DNA from: Penelope pileata
Lineage: Eukaryota > Chordata > Aves > Galliformes > Cracidae
DNA: 64,000 bases
Reading direction: 5' to 3'
NCBI GenBank assembly: GCA_013396635.1
Contig: WBMW01003926.1
Coordinates: 868,488-932,487 of the forward strand
This document shows, one piece after another, positions 52,401 to 59,575 of this stretch. The notes under the pieces were generated by a model, which was not told the DNA's origin, made no database searches, and saw nothing but the letters and a program-made list of their open reading frames with translations. The position numbers were made by a program, and so were the translations under genes. The stretch's first letter is position 1. The number at the start of each line of letters is the position of its first letter.

Positions 52401-55400
52401 TTTTTAAACAGTGTCAATGTGAAACACAGGAACACACTGCCCACACAGAGGTTGTGGAGTCCCCTTTGCTGGAGAGAATCAAAACCCCACTGGAAACATC
52501 CCAAGCAACCTGTCCTCACTGGCTCTGCTGCTTTCAGCAAGGGGTTGGGCCACACAATCTCCTCCACAGATCCCTTCTGATCCTGGCAACTCTGTGAACA
52601 ACTTTCCCTTCTAAAGGTTAACTTGGTCAGCTGCAACAAAAAAATTATTGTTAATGTACATTTTTTTTTTCCATGAGCAGAGAAAATTGTATTTGAAATC
52701 TAAGCCAAAACAGATCAACAACTCTAAATGCAATTTTTCTATTTTTTTGTGGCATCTAACCACACACTGAAAATCCATAACAAAACCCAGTAGACTCTTG
52801 CAGTTTCAAAATCAATCCATTATAAAATTTGTTCTGATTCTGACTCATGGGATTGTTTTCCAGATTTCTCATAATCTATCATAGAATCACAGGATTGATC
52901 ACAAAGCAATTTCCACTGAAGGGGGTTATCTCCTCCAATCTCCACAGACAGGACCAACTTTTACACTGAATCCAATTTCAAATTTGGATCAGGTTGCTCT
53001 GGGGAACTCCAGCTGAATTCTGAGCATCTTTATGGATGGAACACCTGCTGTTACCTTCCCAGGAGCATGCTGAGCTCCTGCTGCTCAGCACCATCACTGC
53101 TACACAGCAGCAAGAAACAGCAGTTTCACCATGCACCAGGCAGCTGTGGGTCCTGCAGACCAAACCTGCAGCCCAGAGCCAGGCTGCTCTGTGTTACAGC
53201 AGCTGCTTCTCCATCCCTGCAGTGTCTCCCTGCATCCCTGGGGCCATGCTGCCTGCTAACAGCTCCTTGTGCTGCAGCAGCTCCCAGCAAGGGATAGGTG
53301 GGCTCTGGCCACATGGCAAGTGATTAAAAAACATGTAAATTGCAGAACATCACTGCCTTCAGTGATGCCTTCAGTGGGTAAACGTTGTTAGCAAAACATC
53401 TAGTCTAAGATCCCTTCAGAACTTGCTGTTATTTGAGTTCATGGTCTTGTTTCATCTTACAATGGCCTTGATATCACTGAAGTTCTAGAGAGTGCTGCTC
53501 CCTTGACAGATTGCTTCAGACAAGTTAGCCCTGCACTCATGGGCTATGTCTGCATAAAAGTTTCTAAATCTTACTTTATTCTGCACATTTTAAGCTAACA
53601 AGGTATTACAATACCCTTTTTGTATTCCTTTCTGTTTTTGCCTGAAATACTGCTTCACAGAACAAGTGTTACAAAAAAGGTCTCTCAGAAACATTTACAG
53701 AACTGATTTACAGCAGTAACATATTTCAGCATGATAACTGGGTACAGGCACTGCACAAAGAAAGGTCAGTGTTACTGCAGAAAGGCAGTGGTACCCATTC
53801 TCAGTGTGATCAAATCAACACCACAGACAGCTTCATATTTTAAGGGCCAATATTTATATTTAAAATGTTGAACTTAAGAATTTAGATCTAAATGTCACCT
53901 CACATCTTGCGTTGATATCAATCTACATATGTTAAGTTCAAAGAATTAATCTTCCTTGAGAAGGACAAGCAAAGCTCTTATCCTTATCAAAAAAGCCTAG
54001 TGTTACCTACATGAAAAAACATAAACAAATGCTTGATAAATGAATCTGAGGGCCCAAAAATCCCCTGACATCACCTACCTATCAGCAGAGTGGCAGAATA
54101 AAAATCAGACCTGGTAGCCCACATACACTGTTACAGCATGCAGCATCTCATTTTGGGGTTTAAGGTGTCAGACTCAATTGCTTTTAGCAAAGACTCCAGC
54201 AGCAAACATCAAGCTCTACTCCCCAGCAGAGCTACAAAATGACAACATGATGACTACTTCTGCTCACAAAAAAAGATTTTTAAATTACATAAAGTAATGG
54301 CAAGCTAGAAGATATTTTCCTCGATCTGCCAATATTATGTTTGTGATTTGCATTAACATAGGCTGCAGACATTCACAATAAAGCAAAGCAATGCAGCCAA
54401 ACCTCTGTTCCTCACCCTCAGTGTAGATTCCTCCTGTAGCTGTATTGGCTACCCAGCCTTAAAAGGCAGAATAGCAGTGTCCTTGCTGCACCTATCAACA
54501 ATTAAACTAACACTTAAAGCTGAAAAACATACTTGGAATTTGGCCAGGATCAAAGCAGACTCCAGGTGATGAGCTGTCAAACAGAGGGCAGTCAAAGTAA
54601 GGAGGAGAGAGGTGCTGCCCCTGCAGTATCTGCTTGCCCTGCACTCCTTGCCTTGCATTCCTCTGGCTGCTCTGAGGCAGGAGGGAGAACATCCTGCATG
54701 GCCACACGTGCACACACACACTGCCTGGTCTGCAGTGGCCTGGGGAATCAGGTGGCACATGTCAACATCACACACATGTTGTACTTCAGAGACCTCTGGT
54801 CAGGGTAACTGGCCTCCTACAGGTGCTAAACAGCCCCCCAGAAATTTGTCTCATTTCTGCAAGCAGCAGATAGAGCTCTGGGAACCTACTCTATGAACTT
54901 CTACAGAATGTAACCTTCTGGGAGCCAAATCCAAACATCAACTGGATATTGCAAAACTAAAGCTCACGTTAATCTGCTTGGACAATGCCAAGAAACAAAC
55001 AAAGTGCTCCATTTCTGAGCTCTGCCATGACAAATAATCCCCCCAAGGAAGTCATGTCACTGCTGAGATCACCAGCTCAGCAGCCCACTGAAGAGGATCA
55101 GATGCCAAGAAGAATCAAATATACCAGGCAGCATAAATGCTGTTCATTTTGCAATACACGAAACTAAATACTTGCTAAGGGTGACAATCAAGATGTCCCT
55201 AGAGGGAGCTTGCTTCTGCAGAGGGATCTCACACTGCAGCAGTGGTCTCCAGGCTGCCCCATGGAAAACAGGACTTGAGAAATCATTACCTAAACACCAT
55301 CATGTGCTGTTCTGTTCCTTTCAGTATTTGTAACTTCCTGTGATCCCAAAAAATATCCTGCTGAAAAGTAGGATGGGCATTATCATACTTACAGGACAGA

Positions 55401-58063
55401 GGTTGGAGACCACCACTGTGAAACATTTTGCACTGTCAGAGGAAGGTATTCTTGGACTGACAGTTTAATAGTGGGTAACTAGTCACTGACAGCCTAACAT
55501 CAACAAAAGCCCCAGATAAAGCTTTGTTATTTCCTTCTAAGATGCTGCAATCCAGGAGCAGAATTAAGAACACACATAATTGGAGTGGGAAGCTGTTTTT
55601 CTAGATGTAAGGGTATCCTCCTAAAGAATATCCCAAAGCTAAAGATGGGAGAAAAGATGAGGGACGCTGCACACTAAGCAGCTATCTTTCACAGGTAACA
55701 TATCCATTATCAGCTTTTGCAGAGGAACTCAGCTGTATGGATGACTCCACACGTGCAAGGGAAGCAGCACCACTTGGAGTGTGCTGAAACAGGGCAGCTG
55801 CACTGCCAGCAGTGCAGGAGCAGGCTGCTCAAAAGCTGAGGGTGCTCAACATCTTGTAAACTTACAGTTCTGTTTTCTCCAGGAAAAAGATCTCAGTGGC
55901 AAAACAAAAACAAAACTGGGATACACTAACTCATATGCTGCCCCAAGTGAGAAGGCTGAAACAAATTATCCAAAGTAGCAGCAGAAAAATGGAAGCTGCT
56001 CCAAACTTTTCAGCCTGCTGCCACTGCTTACAGCATGGCGGGGGTACAATCAGGAACCAACAAGGTTGTTGACTGAATCTCAACAAGAGGCTCACTGACA
56101 AGCTATTTTTTCATTATTTGTGATGCAAAGAGGCATGATCAAATAGTGAAGTAATTATGTCTAGGTAATAAGACACTTTGTAACAGCAAATCAGCAGATG
56201 GCCTTCACTTCTGCTGAACAGTCAGATAAAATTGCTGGGTTTTTACCATTTACAGTGCTTTATCATAATGTTGTGAAGAGCCATTTTGCCTCATAGTGAT
56301 ATTTACAGATCTATTCTAACTTTCATCAGCCTTAAATAACAGTTACCTGTAACCCTTGATGGGAGCAAAATGTGTTTAATACAGGATGCAATTACAACAA
56401 ATGGTAGCAACAAGGCATTTAAGGAATTTAAGCTGAATGCAGCACTTCAGCTAATTATGTTTCCTTCACCAGTGATAATGCAAGTTGTCAAGCTTCTCCC
56501 AGTGCCACGTGCAGATGGCAATCATAGATGTCAGCCAATCAGAGACGTTTTGAGGCATATTAACATGACAAAATCACTTTTCACACTTATTGTTCAATAT
56601 AATTTCCGCAACTCTTGCATTATATTAAGAGTTATTGGTGACTTTATCCATATTCCATCTTGAAGTGACTGCATACAGAGCTATTATTTTTTATTTTAGT
56701 TTCAGGAGAGGCACTGGTGGCTGGAATCTCTCTGGTCTTCTATGCTTTTTGTAAATAACAAGGCCTGTATCTTCCCCACCCCTCTCCTCACTCTCTTTTA
56801 CCTCAAATCTGAAAATTTCTGCTCCACAAATCAGGCTTCTGGAAAAAAGCCCACCTGAACTCCATTCCCTACGTGATGAGGTGAAAGTTAACTATTTTCT
56901 GTATTATTAAAAAATCTCCTTAAGTCAAAAAATGCTACTCTGGTTTTCCCTACAGTTATTACAGAAGAACCCTGAATTGCTTCTAAATTATTAACAAGGC
57001 TTCACTTGTGTGATGACATAGTTCCCACACAGGGACTCCTCCGTGTTCCTGGCCAGAGCACAGCCACTCCTACGTTCTGGAACTGTTTGGTACAAAGCTG
57101 TAGTTTAAAGGAGTTTAAATATAAAGCTGCTCTGTAAAGAACAACACGACCAAAATGCTACTAGAAGATATTGCAAGGGCTCTGTACTTGCAGCTTTTAT
57201 TTTTTTTTTTGTGGAAGTTGAACAAGTGACAGTCAACATAGAAAAGCCAAGTGTGAAAGCCAAAAATAATAAACTTCCAGTGTGCTACGTTTAGCCAGAG
57301 CAATCAGCTGAACCGCATGCAGAAGACCATCCTGAAAAATGTTAAATGCATTTGACTGAGACTGCCAAGAACCTTAACTGAATGTCCTCAGCCTGGATAT
57401 TAAAATATTAGGACTTCCATAACAGAATGGATGCCCGAGAGTTACTATAGCTGAAAACTGCTCTAATAAAGTCACAGACTGAGCTAGAACAGAAAATGAA
57501 ATGTGATCTGTAAAATTGATGCTCCCTTTAGGGCAGAATTAGGAACACTGGCCAGAGAGCTAATAGCCAGTTTGCATTCAGACACTGACACTCTTCTTGG
57601 CCCATAAAGAGACCTCAGTTTGAAACGAGATTTCAAACACAATTAAAAGATATGAAACATTAAGCAAAATGGGAACAAGAGGTTTATCTGTGAATATAAT
57701 TTTACAACATTCACCAAATGTGCTGCAGCAGGAAATCCTACAAGGACAAGATGCACTGCAGAAGGGGACAGCAAACTGAAGCCTATAATGTTCTCCATGA
57801 TGTAGAATGGAAAACCATCCCAGATCATGTTCTTACTTAAGAAAAAGACTCCAGCTGTCCAGAAAACACGTTATGAAAAGCAATCTTACCTTCCTTTCCA
57901 TCAACAGGTTTTGATATTTCCATATCAAAGCTCTCTTGCAGCTGCTGGCCCCTGAAGCGGTTGAGGTGCTCCTGCTCTATCAGGTTACTTTCCTCCTCTT
58001 CCAGTGGTTGCCATGTGCCATCAATAAACCACTGCCCACGCATTACGGGAATCTTTTCTGCTT
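7264..58063 (-). CDS. DDHD1: DDHD1 gene, eleven coding exons, 5' partial
   Basis: Overview of the gene. Its product is an intracellular phospholipase A1 that hydrolyses the sn-1 acyl chain of phosphatidic acid (and related lipids such as phosphatidylinositol) to give 2-acyl lysolipids; in people, loss causes spastic paraplegia SPG28 (family knowledge). The coding join on the minus strand is 58063-57890, 43046-42918, 41230-41083, 30477-30371, 30229-30123, 19379-19117, 17180-17105, 12528-12379, 11064-10812, 9502-9332, 7445-7264. Every junction has GT donor and AG acceptor bases and compatible phase; the total is 1760 nt (585 codons, a stop and two bases of a split codon). Known DDHD1 proteins are about 870-900 residues, so roughly 300 N-terminal residues, including the start codon, are missing and lie outside the window. 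DDHD2 is the nearest alternative, but the sequence follows DDHD1 throughout, including its C-terminal tail. A short exon expected between the last two exons is not found. Confidence 0.95.
7708..7730. repeat. poly(T) run of 23
   Basis: An uninterrupted thymine homopolymer, 30 bases before the single N at 7760. Such runs often break assemblies, which makes the nearby N more likely to be a true gap than a miscalled base. Confidence 0.95.
7760..7760. other. single-N assembly gap marker
   Basis: One undetermined base in the last DDHD1 intron, close to a long homopolymer. Similar single Ns occur at 16018, 39375 and 51872. At least the ones at 16018 and 51872 clearly mark discontinuities, so this one may also stand for a gap of unknown length. 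Confidence 0.6.
7915..7998 (+). mobile_element. CR1 LINE 3' tail
   Basis: GGGGTTGGACTCAATCTCTAG and then AAGTCCCTTCCAACCCCTAC followed by GTTCTGTGATC: the last 80 bases of a CR1 in plus orientation, antisense to DDHD1. Confidence 0.85.
9332..9502 (-). CDS. DDHD1: DDHD1 coding exon, glycine-rich and basic segment
   Basis: Acceptor TGGATGCAG ends at 9503; donor GTCAGT (weak at +3) begins at 9331. Two leading bases, 56 codons, one trailing base. It encodes AASIGKGLGGMLFSRFGRSS, then a polar linker TSETGKEGEGDDKKTTAVGT and PPFSHSSSGFLEPT. The first segment matches DDHD1 and is a plausible membrane-association patch (inference). The linker is GC-rich compared with neighbouring exons and diverges from human. 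The in-frame TAG a few codons past the donor confirms that splicing must occur here. The trailing T would make a tyrosine if joined to the expected next exon, or a leucine if spliced directly to the last exon. Confidence 0.93.
9503..10811 (-). other. DDHD1: DDHD1 intron
   Basis: 1.3 kb intron bounded by GTGAGT and a TGGATGCAG acceptor. It includes a short imperfect repeat of TTGAAGTTACTACA-type units at 10054-10090. Nothing else recognised. Confidence 0.85.
10812..11064 (-). CDS. DDHD1: DDHD1 coding exon, DDHD domain and Ser/Thr/Pro linker
   Basis: Acceptor CTCTTGCAG ends at 11065; donor GTGAGT begins at 10811. 84 codons plus one trailing base. The first half, AYRLEPLILKHYSNISPVQI then HWYNTANPLPYEHMKPSFLN, is nearly identical to human DDHD1. 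It is followed by a low-complexity linker (KEPTSATDGESASTVPSPTT), rich in Ser, Thr and Pro, which differs substantially from the human sequence and is likely a disordered insertion in the DDHD domain. Conservation resumes at RRHYGESITNIGKASILG. Clustered S/T-P sites make the linker a plausible phosphorylation region (inference). Confidence 0.96.
11065..12378 (-). other. DDHD1: DDHD1 intron
   Basis: 1.3 kb AT-rich intron between the two exons that open the DDHD domain. The ORF at 11615-12067 (plus, 150 codons) has no recognisable domain. No repeat of known class seen. Confidence 0.85.
12379..12528 (-). CDS. DDHD1: DDHD1 coding exon, start of the DDHD domain
   Basis: Acceptor CTCCTTAG ends at 12529; donor GTGAGT begins at 12378. 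Exactly 50 codons, phase 0 at both ends. The peptide starts VENFFCMGSPLAVFLALRGI and ends LLNIFHPTDPV. The FxxMGSPLAVFLALRG stretch opens the DDHD domain, and the aspartate in HPTDPVAYRLEP (split over this and the next exon) is the first of the four residues that give the domain its name. These Asp/His residues are thought to form a metal-binding or phosphoesterase-like site required for activity and phosphoinositide binding (family knowledge). One substitution, PRTIC for human PREIC, was noticed. Confidence 0.97.
15912..16017 (-). mobile_element. CR1 LINE 3' fragment, interrupted by an assembly gap
   Basis: In reverse orientation: AACCATAGAAGGGTTCAGGT, TGGAAGGGACCTTAGAGATC, CCAACCCCCTGCCATGGGCA and GACCAGGTTGCCCAAAGC, all classic CR1 3' end sequence. 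It stops exactly at the N at 16018; the next bases no longer follow CR1, so more of the element is probably missing at that join. Confidence 0.93.
16018..16018. other. single-N assembly gap inside CR1
   Basis: The CR1 sequence runs to this N and does not continue after it, so the N stands for a real break rather than one uncertain base. Confidence 0.7.
17105..17180 (-). CDS. DDHD1: DDHD1 short coding exon, charged helix
   Basis: A 76-nt exon: acceptor TTTCTAG ends at 17181, donor GTATGT begins at 17104. One leading base completes the arginine codon, then 25 codons: LREIEERLQGLKAST followed by IAKTPVLKFK. Human DDHD1 has LKEIEERLHGLKASSMTQTPALKFK as I recall, so the helix is conserved and the short linker after it varies. 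The heptad-like Leu/Ile spacing suggests a short amphipathic helix or coiled coil linking the catalytic elbow to the DDHD domain (inference). Confidence 0.95.
17181..19116 (-). other. DDHD1: DDHD1 intron
   Basis: 1.9 kb intron directly after the catalytic-serine exon in the transcript. I recognise no repeat or extra exon in it. Confidence 0.85.
19117..19379 (-). CDS. DDHD1: DDHD1 catalytic exon with SHSLG nucleophile motif
   Basis: Acceptor ACAACAG ends at 19380; donor GTAATG begins at 19116. 87 codons plus two trailing bases. The motif KVSIVSHSLGCVITYDIMTG is present; the predicted catalytic serine is exon residue 36 (codon at 19272-19274). The lipase consensus GxSxG appears here as S-H-S-L-G, with serine in the first glycine position, which is the form I know for this intracellular PLA1 family. 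The following TGWNPVRLYEQLLQKE is strongly conserved. The linker after it is acidic (EEEELADSW) and differs slightly from the human EEELPDERW, so this is a tolerant surface stretch. Exon end YITKQ plus a split arginine continues into a charged helix in the next exon. Confidence 0.97.
19380..30122 (-). other. DDHD1: DDHD1 intron, 10.7 kb
   Basis: Large intron with one CR1 3' fragment at 24558-24715. ORFs at 20696-21253 and 24851-25426 (both minus, 185 and 191 codons) lack conserved motifs and splice-compatible similarity to DDHD1. A GC-richer block near 22350-22800 looks no more gene-like than the rest. Nothing else identified. Confidence 0.85.
24558..24715 (-). mobile_element. CR1 LINE 3' fragment, degenerate
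   Basis: Reverse orientation: TGGAATCATACAATCATTCA, GGTTGGAAAAGCCCTCTCAG, then CACCTCCAGGGATGGTGACT and CCCTGGGCAGCCTTTCCCTT. It follows CR1 3' sequence but with many substitutions, so it is an older copy. Confidence 0.88.
30123..30229 (-). CDS. DDHD1: DDHD1 coding exon, fifth in window
   Basis: Acceptor TCTTTCAG ends at 30230; donor GTAAGT begins at 30122. Two leading bases complete an aspartate codon, then 35 codons follow, ending at a codon boundary. The peptide begins TVDSITPDKVRGLRDMLNSS and ends YYTSPLYRDE, matching DDHD1. This is the helix and strand region before the nucleophile elbow (inferred from order). Equal length (107 nt) to the preceding exon is a coincidence of size, not a duplication: the two sequences are unrelated. 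Confidence 0.96.
30230..30370 (-). other. DDHD1: DDHD1 mini-intron of 141 bp
   Basis: GTATGC donor and TCTCTTCTCTTTCAG acceptor with a pyrimidine tract. It is the only intron under 1 kb in the window and is flanked on both sides by introns of more than 10 kb. Confidence 0.95.
30371..30477 (-). CDS. DDHD1: DDHD1 coding exon, fourth in window
   Basis: Acceptor TTTTTTAAG ends at 30478; donor GTATGC begins at 30370. One leading base, 35 codons, one trailing base. The peptide runs from MRDTARKIEEKYF to VEWRSKLTLDG. The segment THVEFLPVEWRSKL is essentially invariant in this family as I remember it and belongs to the catalytic core. The RKIEEKYFSN part is slightly different from human (RKIEERHFSN), an ordinary avian-mammal difference. 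The exon is separated from the next one by only 141 bp, whereas the intron before it is 10.6 kb. Confidence 0.95.
32191..32241. repeat. GGAA/GGAC tetranucleotide repeat
   Basis: Purine-rich array built from GGAA and GGAC units, including GGAAGGACGGACGGAAGGAC. The GGAC variants show an internal higher-order pattern (GGAC GGAC GGAA repeated). Confidence 0.8.
32636..32712 (-). mobile_element. CR1 LINE 3' tail
   Basis: Reverse orientation: GATCACGGAATCCCAGAATA, GAGTTGGAAGGGACCCACAA, GGACCATGAAGTCCAACTCC. The GGACCCACAAGGA wording is typical of a different CR1 subfamily than the GACCTTAGAGATC type seen elsewhere in this window. Confidence 0.9.
33366..33515 (-). mobile_element. CR1 LINE 3' fragment
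   Basis: Reverse orientation: AGTCATAGAATGGTTGGGTT, GGAAGGAACCTTAAAGATCA, CCAACCTGGCCCTGAGTACC and TCCAGGGATGGGGCAACTTG. A clear CR1 end, little degraded at its tail. Confidence 0.94.
37386..37475 (-). mobile_element. CR1 LINE 3' tail
   Basis: Reverse orientation: ACAGAATCACAGAGGTTGGA, AGGGACTCTGCAGATCGTGA, AGTCCAACCCCCCTGCCAAA. It is 5'-truncated after about 90 bases. Confidence 0.92.
39173..39387. repeat. adenine-rich tracts with a single N
   Basis: Two clusters: A-runs separated by GTT at 39173-39205, and a run of about 40 adenines with an internal ATT at 39343-39386 broken by an N at 39375. The N here is probably an uncertain homopolymer length. In the DDHD1 sense they are poly(T). Confidence 0.85.
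41083..41230 (-). CDS. DDHD1: DDHD1 coding exon with HGIG motif, third in window
   Basis: Acceptor TCTACAG ends at 41231; donor GTGAGT begins at 41082. Two leading bases, 48 codons and two trailing bases. The peptide starts SSSGTRLHRGYVEEATLEDK and contains HIVFVVHGIGQKMDQGRIIK. The hydrophobic strand followed by His-Gly-Ile-Gly is the start of the alpha/beta-hydrolase-like core; an HG pair at this place typically helps form the oxyanion hole in lipases (family knowledge, role inferred). The split ATG at the 3' junction is an internal methionine, giving M-M-R as in the human protein. Alternative use of the upstream acceptor cannot be judged from sequence alone. Confidence 0.96.
41231..42917 (-). 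other. DDHD1: DDHD1 intron
   Basis: 1.7 kb AT-rich intron with good splice sites at both ends. I recognise nothing else in it. Confidence 0.87.
42918..43046 (-). CDS. DDHD1: DDHD1 coding exon, second in window
   Basis: Acceptor TGCTGCAG ends at 43047 and donor GTAATA begins at 42917. The phase (two leading bases, 42 codons, one trailing base) joins both neighbours in frame: GAA + GCT at the upstream junction and AAA + GCT at the downstream one. The peptide includes LSRNHVDWHSVDEVYLYSDA and ends TVTQKLGFSK, matching DDHD1 with only scattered conservative changes from the human sequence as I recall it. No catalytic residue is known here; it precedes the strand and oxyanion motif in the next exon. 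The preceding intron is the largest in the window and contains the duplicated block. Confidence 0.96.
44372..44637 (+). mobile_element. CR1 LINE 3' fragment, well preserved
   Basis: The longest clear CR1 in the window: GGGGGAATGGCTTCAAACTG, AAAGAGAGGATATTTAGGTT, AGGGTGGTGAAGCACTGGAA, CAGGTTGCCCAGAGGGGTGG, GAAGCCCCATCCCTGGAGAC, AGATGACCTTTAAAGGTCCC and the terminal GATTCTATGAT. Low divergence suggests a relatively young insertion. It lies antisense to DDHD1. Confidence 0.96.
50790..50975 (+). mobile_element. old CR1 LINE 3' fragment
   Basis: AGGAACACACTGCCCACACA, GAGGTTGTGGAGTCCCCTTT, GGAGAGAATCAAAACCCCAC, CAAGGGGTTGGGCCACACAA and ATCTCCTCCACAGATCCCTT align in order with the CR1 3' region, with many substitutions. 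Present again at 52421-52606 in the repeated block. Confidence 0.8.
51240..51420 (-). mobile_element. possible ancient CR1 fragment
   Basis: Reverse orientation: ATCTATCATAGAATCACAGG at the start, and GATCAGGTTGCTCTGGGGAA further on, resemble a CR1 3' end, but the middle part is hard to align by eye. A second copy is at 52871-53051. Confidence 0.45.
52077..52202. other. assembly gap, 126 Ns
   Basis: A run of 126 undetermined bases inside the second copy of the direct repeat. By comparison with the first copy the missing part should be about 565 bp, so the N length is an estimate by the assembler. ORFs running through it are meaningless. Confidence 0.98.
52421..52606 (+). mobile_element. old CR1 LINE 3' fragment, second copy
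   Basis: Same element as at 50790-50975, repeated because the whole block is present twice. Identical in sequence to the first copy by eye. Confidence 0.8.
57890..58063 (-). CDS. DDHD1: DDHD1 coding exon, first in window (probably gene exon 2)
   Basis: Acceptor TTTTCAG ends at 58064 and donor GTAAGA begins at 57889. The exon has two leading bases, 57 whole codons and one trailing base. It begins AEKIPVMRGQWFIDGTWQPL and ends SKPVDGKE. The tryptophan-rich stretch followed by a four-glutamate run is nearly identical to vertebrate DDHD1 as I remember it, where it lies between the N-terminal region and the catalytic core. The two leading bases (AA) would complete a glutamine codon begun in the previous exon, which is not in the window. 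Very high conservation suggests this segment packs against the catalytic fold; that is inference. Confidence 0.96.
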
Positions 58064-59439
58064 CTGAAAACCAAACAAGAGATTCTTTTATGCAACAGAT
58101 CACAGACTGACAGCAGATAAAAGGGAAAGGGAACTCTGTTTGGTGTTTTGATGAAGAAGTTACACTCCCTCTGCTGGGACCCTACCAAGGAAACCACAAC
58201 TGCCTGGAGAAACATCACTTTCTCCCCATGTGTTTGAGGACATGAGAAATGGACAGAAAGATGTATATTCTCCAAAATTTATTTAGGATTAAGTTCAAAC
58301 AGTCCAACTTTAACGAGATTATATTCCTCTCTATCCTGTTGCCCTGCAGTTCCAAAAGAAAAACAAGGAACTTTGGAGACTCATGCTCCTCTATACAATC
58401 TGACCGATAGGAACCAGTGCTTTAAAGTTGTGAAGAAGATGCAGAATGAGGAGGAGAGACTAAATCACACACTTCCCCTGACTGCACAGAGCCTTGCTTC
58501 TTTTGGGAACCACACTGAAAATAACTCAATTAGCACATCAATTAGCATAAAGGATGATTTCAGAGAGTAAAGTTATTTCTTGATTACAGCCAGTCTTTCA
58601 GCGAGGGCTGTTTTCAGTCACTGACATTCTAGTTTCTGGGCACCAGAGGTTGTGGGACTGCGGCCATGGGACTGGCTGAGAGCCCAGAGCAATCCCCCCA
58701 CTGACCCCCAATATACACCAACATATCCTGAATGCACAGAGAGACTCAATCACATGCAAAGATTTAGCAGTGTCCATACTAACCACACAAACTCAGCTCT
58801 CCAAAGCAGCTCAGCACTCAGCCACAAAAGGAGAGACTTCAAAAAGCAGATGGGGGGAAAATAAGCCCCTAGGCTTTGCTACCCAAAGAACCATTCCTAC
58901 ACAGAAGTGAAAACAGCTGGTAAGGACAGCTGAGAAAAGTAAGAATAGATGCAAACAAACAAAAAATAGTAAAGGAAAATTAGATAGGTAAACGCAAACA
59001 AACAAAGGAAAAAACCCAATCAAACAAACAAGCCAACAGAGAGCACAAAGACTTCCCAGTTGCCAAGCCCAGGAACAGAAAGAAGAGATGCCCAGCCTGT
59101 CACCAGGTGGGTACAGAAGTATTTGAAGTATTTTCATACCAACAGCTCACAGGGAAGAATGAAAAGTAGCAGAGATTTACAAGCACCTCCCTTATTTACT
59201 CGTAACCTCTAAACTGTTCTGAATTCTTCATCCCTCAGACCAATGCAACTGGAAGCTACAAAAGCAAAAGGACAATCTCCTTGCAAGGAGGAGAACACAG
59301 GGCAGGAACACTCCATGTTGGAACACCCAGCGTTCCAAAGCAAGATTCAAAACCTTTGCCATAAAAGATCTGCAGGCCAACAGCGTTTCTCCAGTGCTAG
59401 AAATGCTGATAATTTCCCAACACCTTTTGTCTTTGTTCT

Positions 59440-59575
59440 TAGAGGGGGGCAGGTGCTGGGAGATGGCATCTTTAGGCTGCTCTTGCAGCAAGGCATGGCT
59501 CAGTGGGCATGCTGTGATGGGTTGTGGTTGGACTTGGTGATCTTAGTGGCCTTTTCCAATCTTAATGATTCAAAG
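59440..59575 (+). mobile_element. CR1 LINE 3' fragment
   Basis: CAAGGCATGGCTCAGTGGGC, GGTTGTGGTTGGACTTGGTG, ATCTTAGTGGCCTTTTCCAA and TCTTAATGATTCAAAGGC: the GGTTGGACTTGATGATCTTA type of CR1 tail, plus orientation. Confidence 0.9.

Larger units (their letters stand above)
51873..53502. repeat. second copy of the 2-kb direct repeat, with a 126-N gap
   Basis: Two pieces. 51873-52076 matches 49805-50008 with 7 mismatches in 204 bases by my count. 52203-53502 matches 50574-51871 with one substitution (GGAAATTC to GCAAATTC) and two extra bases in a thymine run. The Ns between them stand for about 565 bp present in the first copy. Since copy boundaries and gaps coincide, this looks like unmerged overlapping contigs or alternative haplotypes rather than a true tandem duplication. 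Confidence 0.9.
43047..57889 (-). other. DDHD1: DDHD1 intron, 14.8 kb as assembled
   Basis: Largest intron in the window. It holds one well-preserved CR1 (44372-44637), older CR1 pieces, and a 2-kb direct repeat with gaps (49805-53502) that is likely an assembly overlap; if so, the real intron is about 1.6 kb shorter. No exon-like segment or RNA gene recognised. The largest ORFs here (for example 51405-51692 and its identical second copy) are chance frames. Confidence 0.85.

Noticed and set aside
52074..52580. 168-codon ORF running out of the N gap
   Set aside because: A quarter of it is undetermined sequence; the frame across the gap is meaningless.
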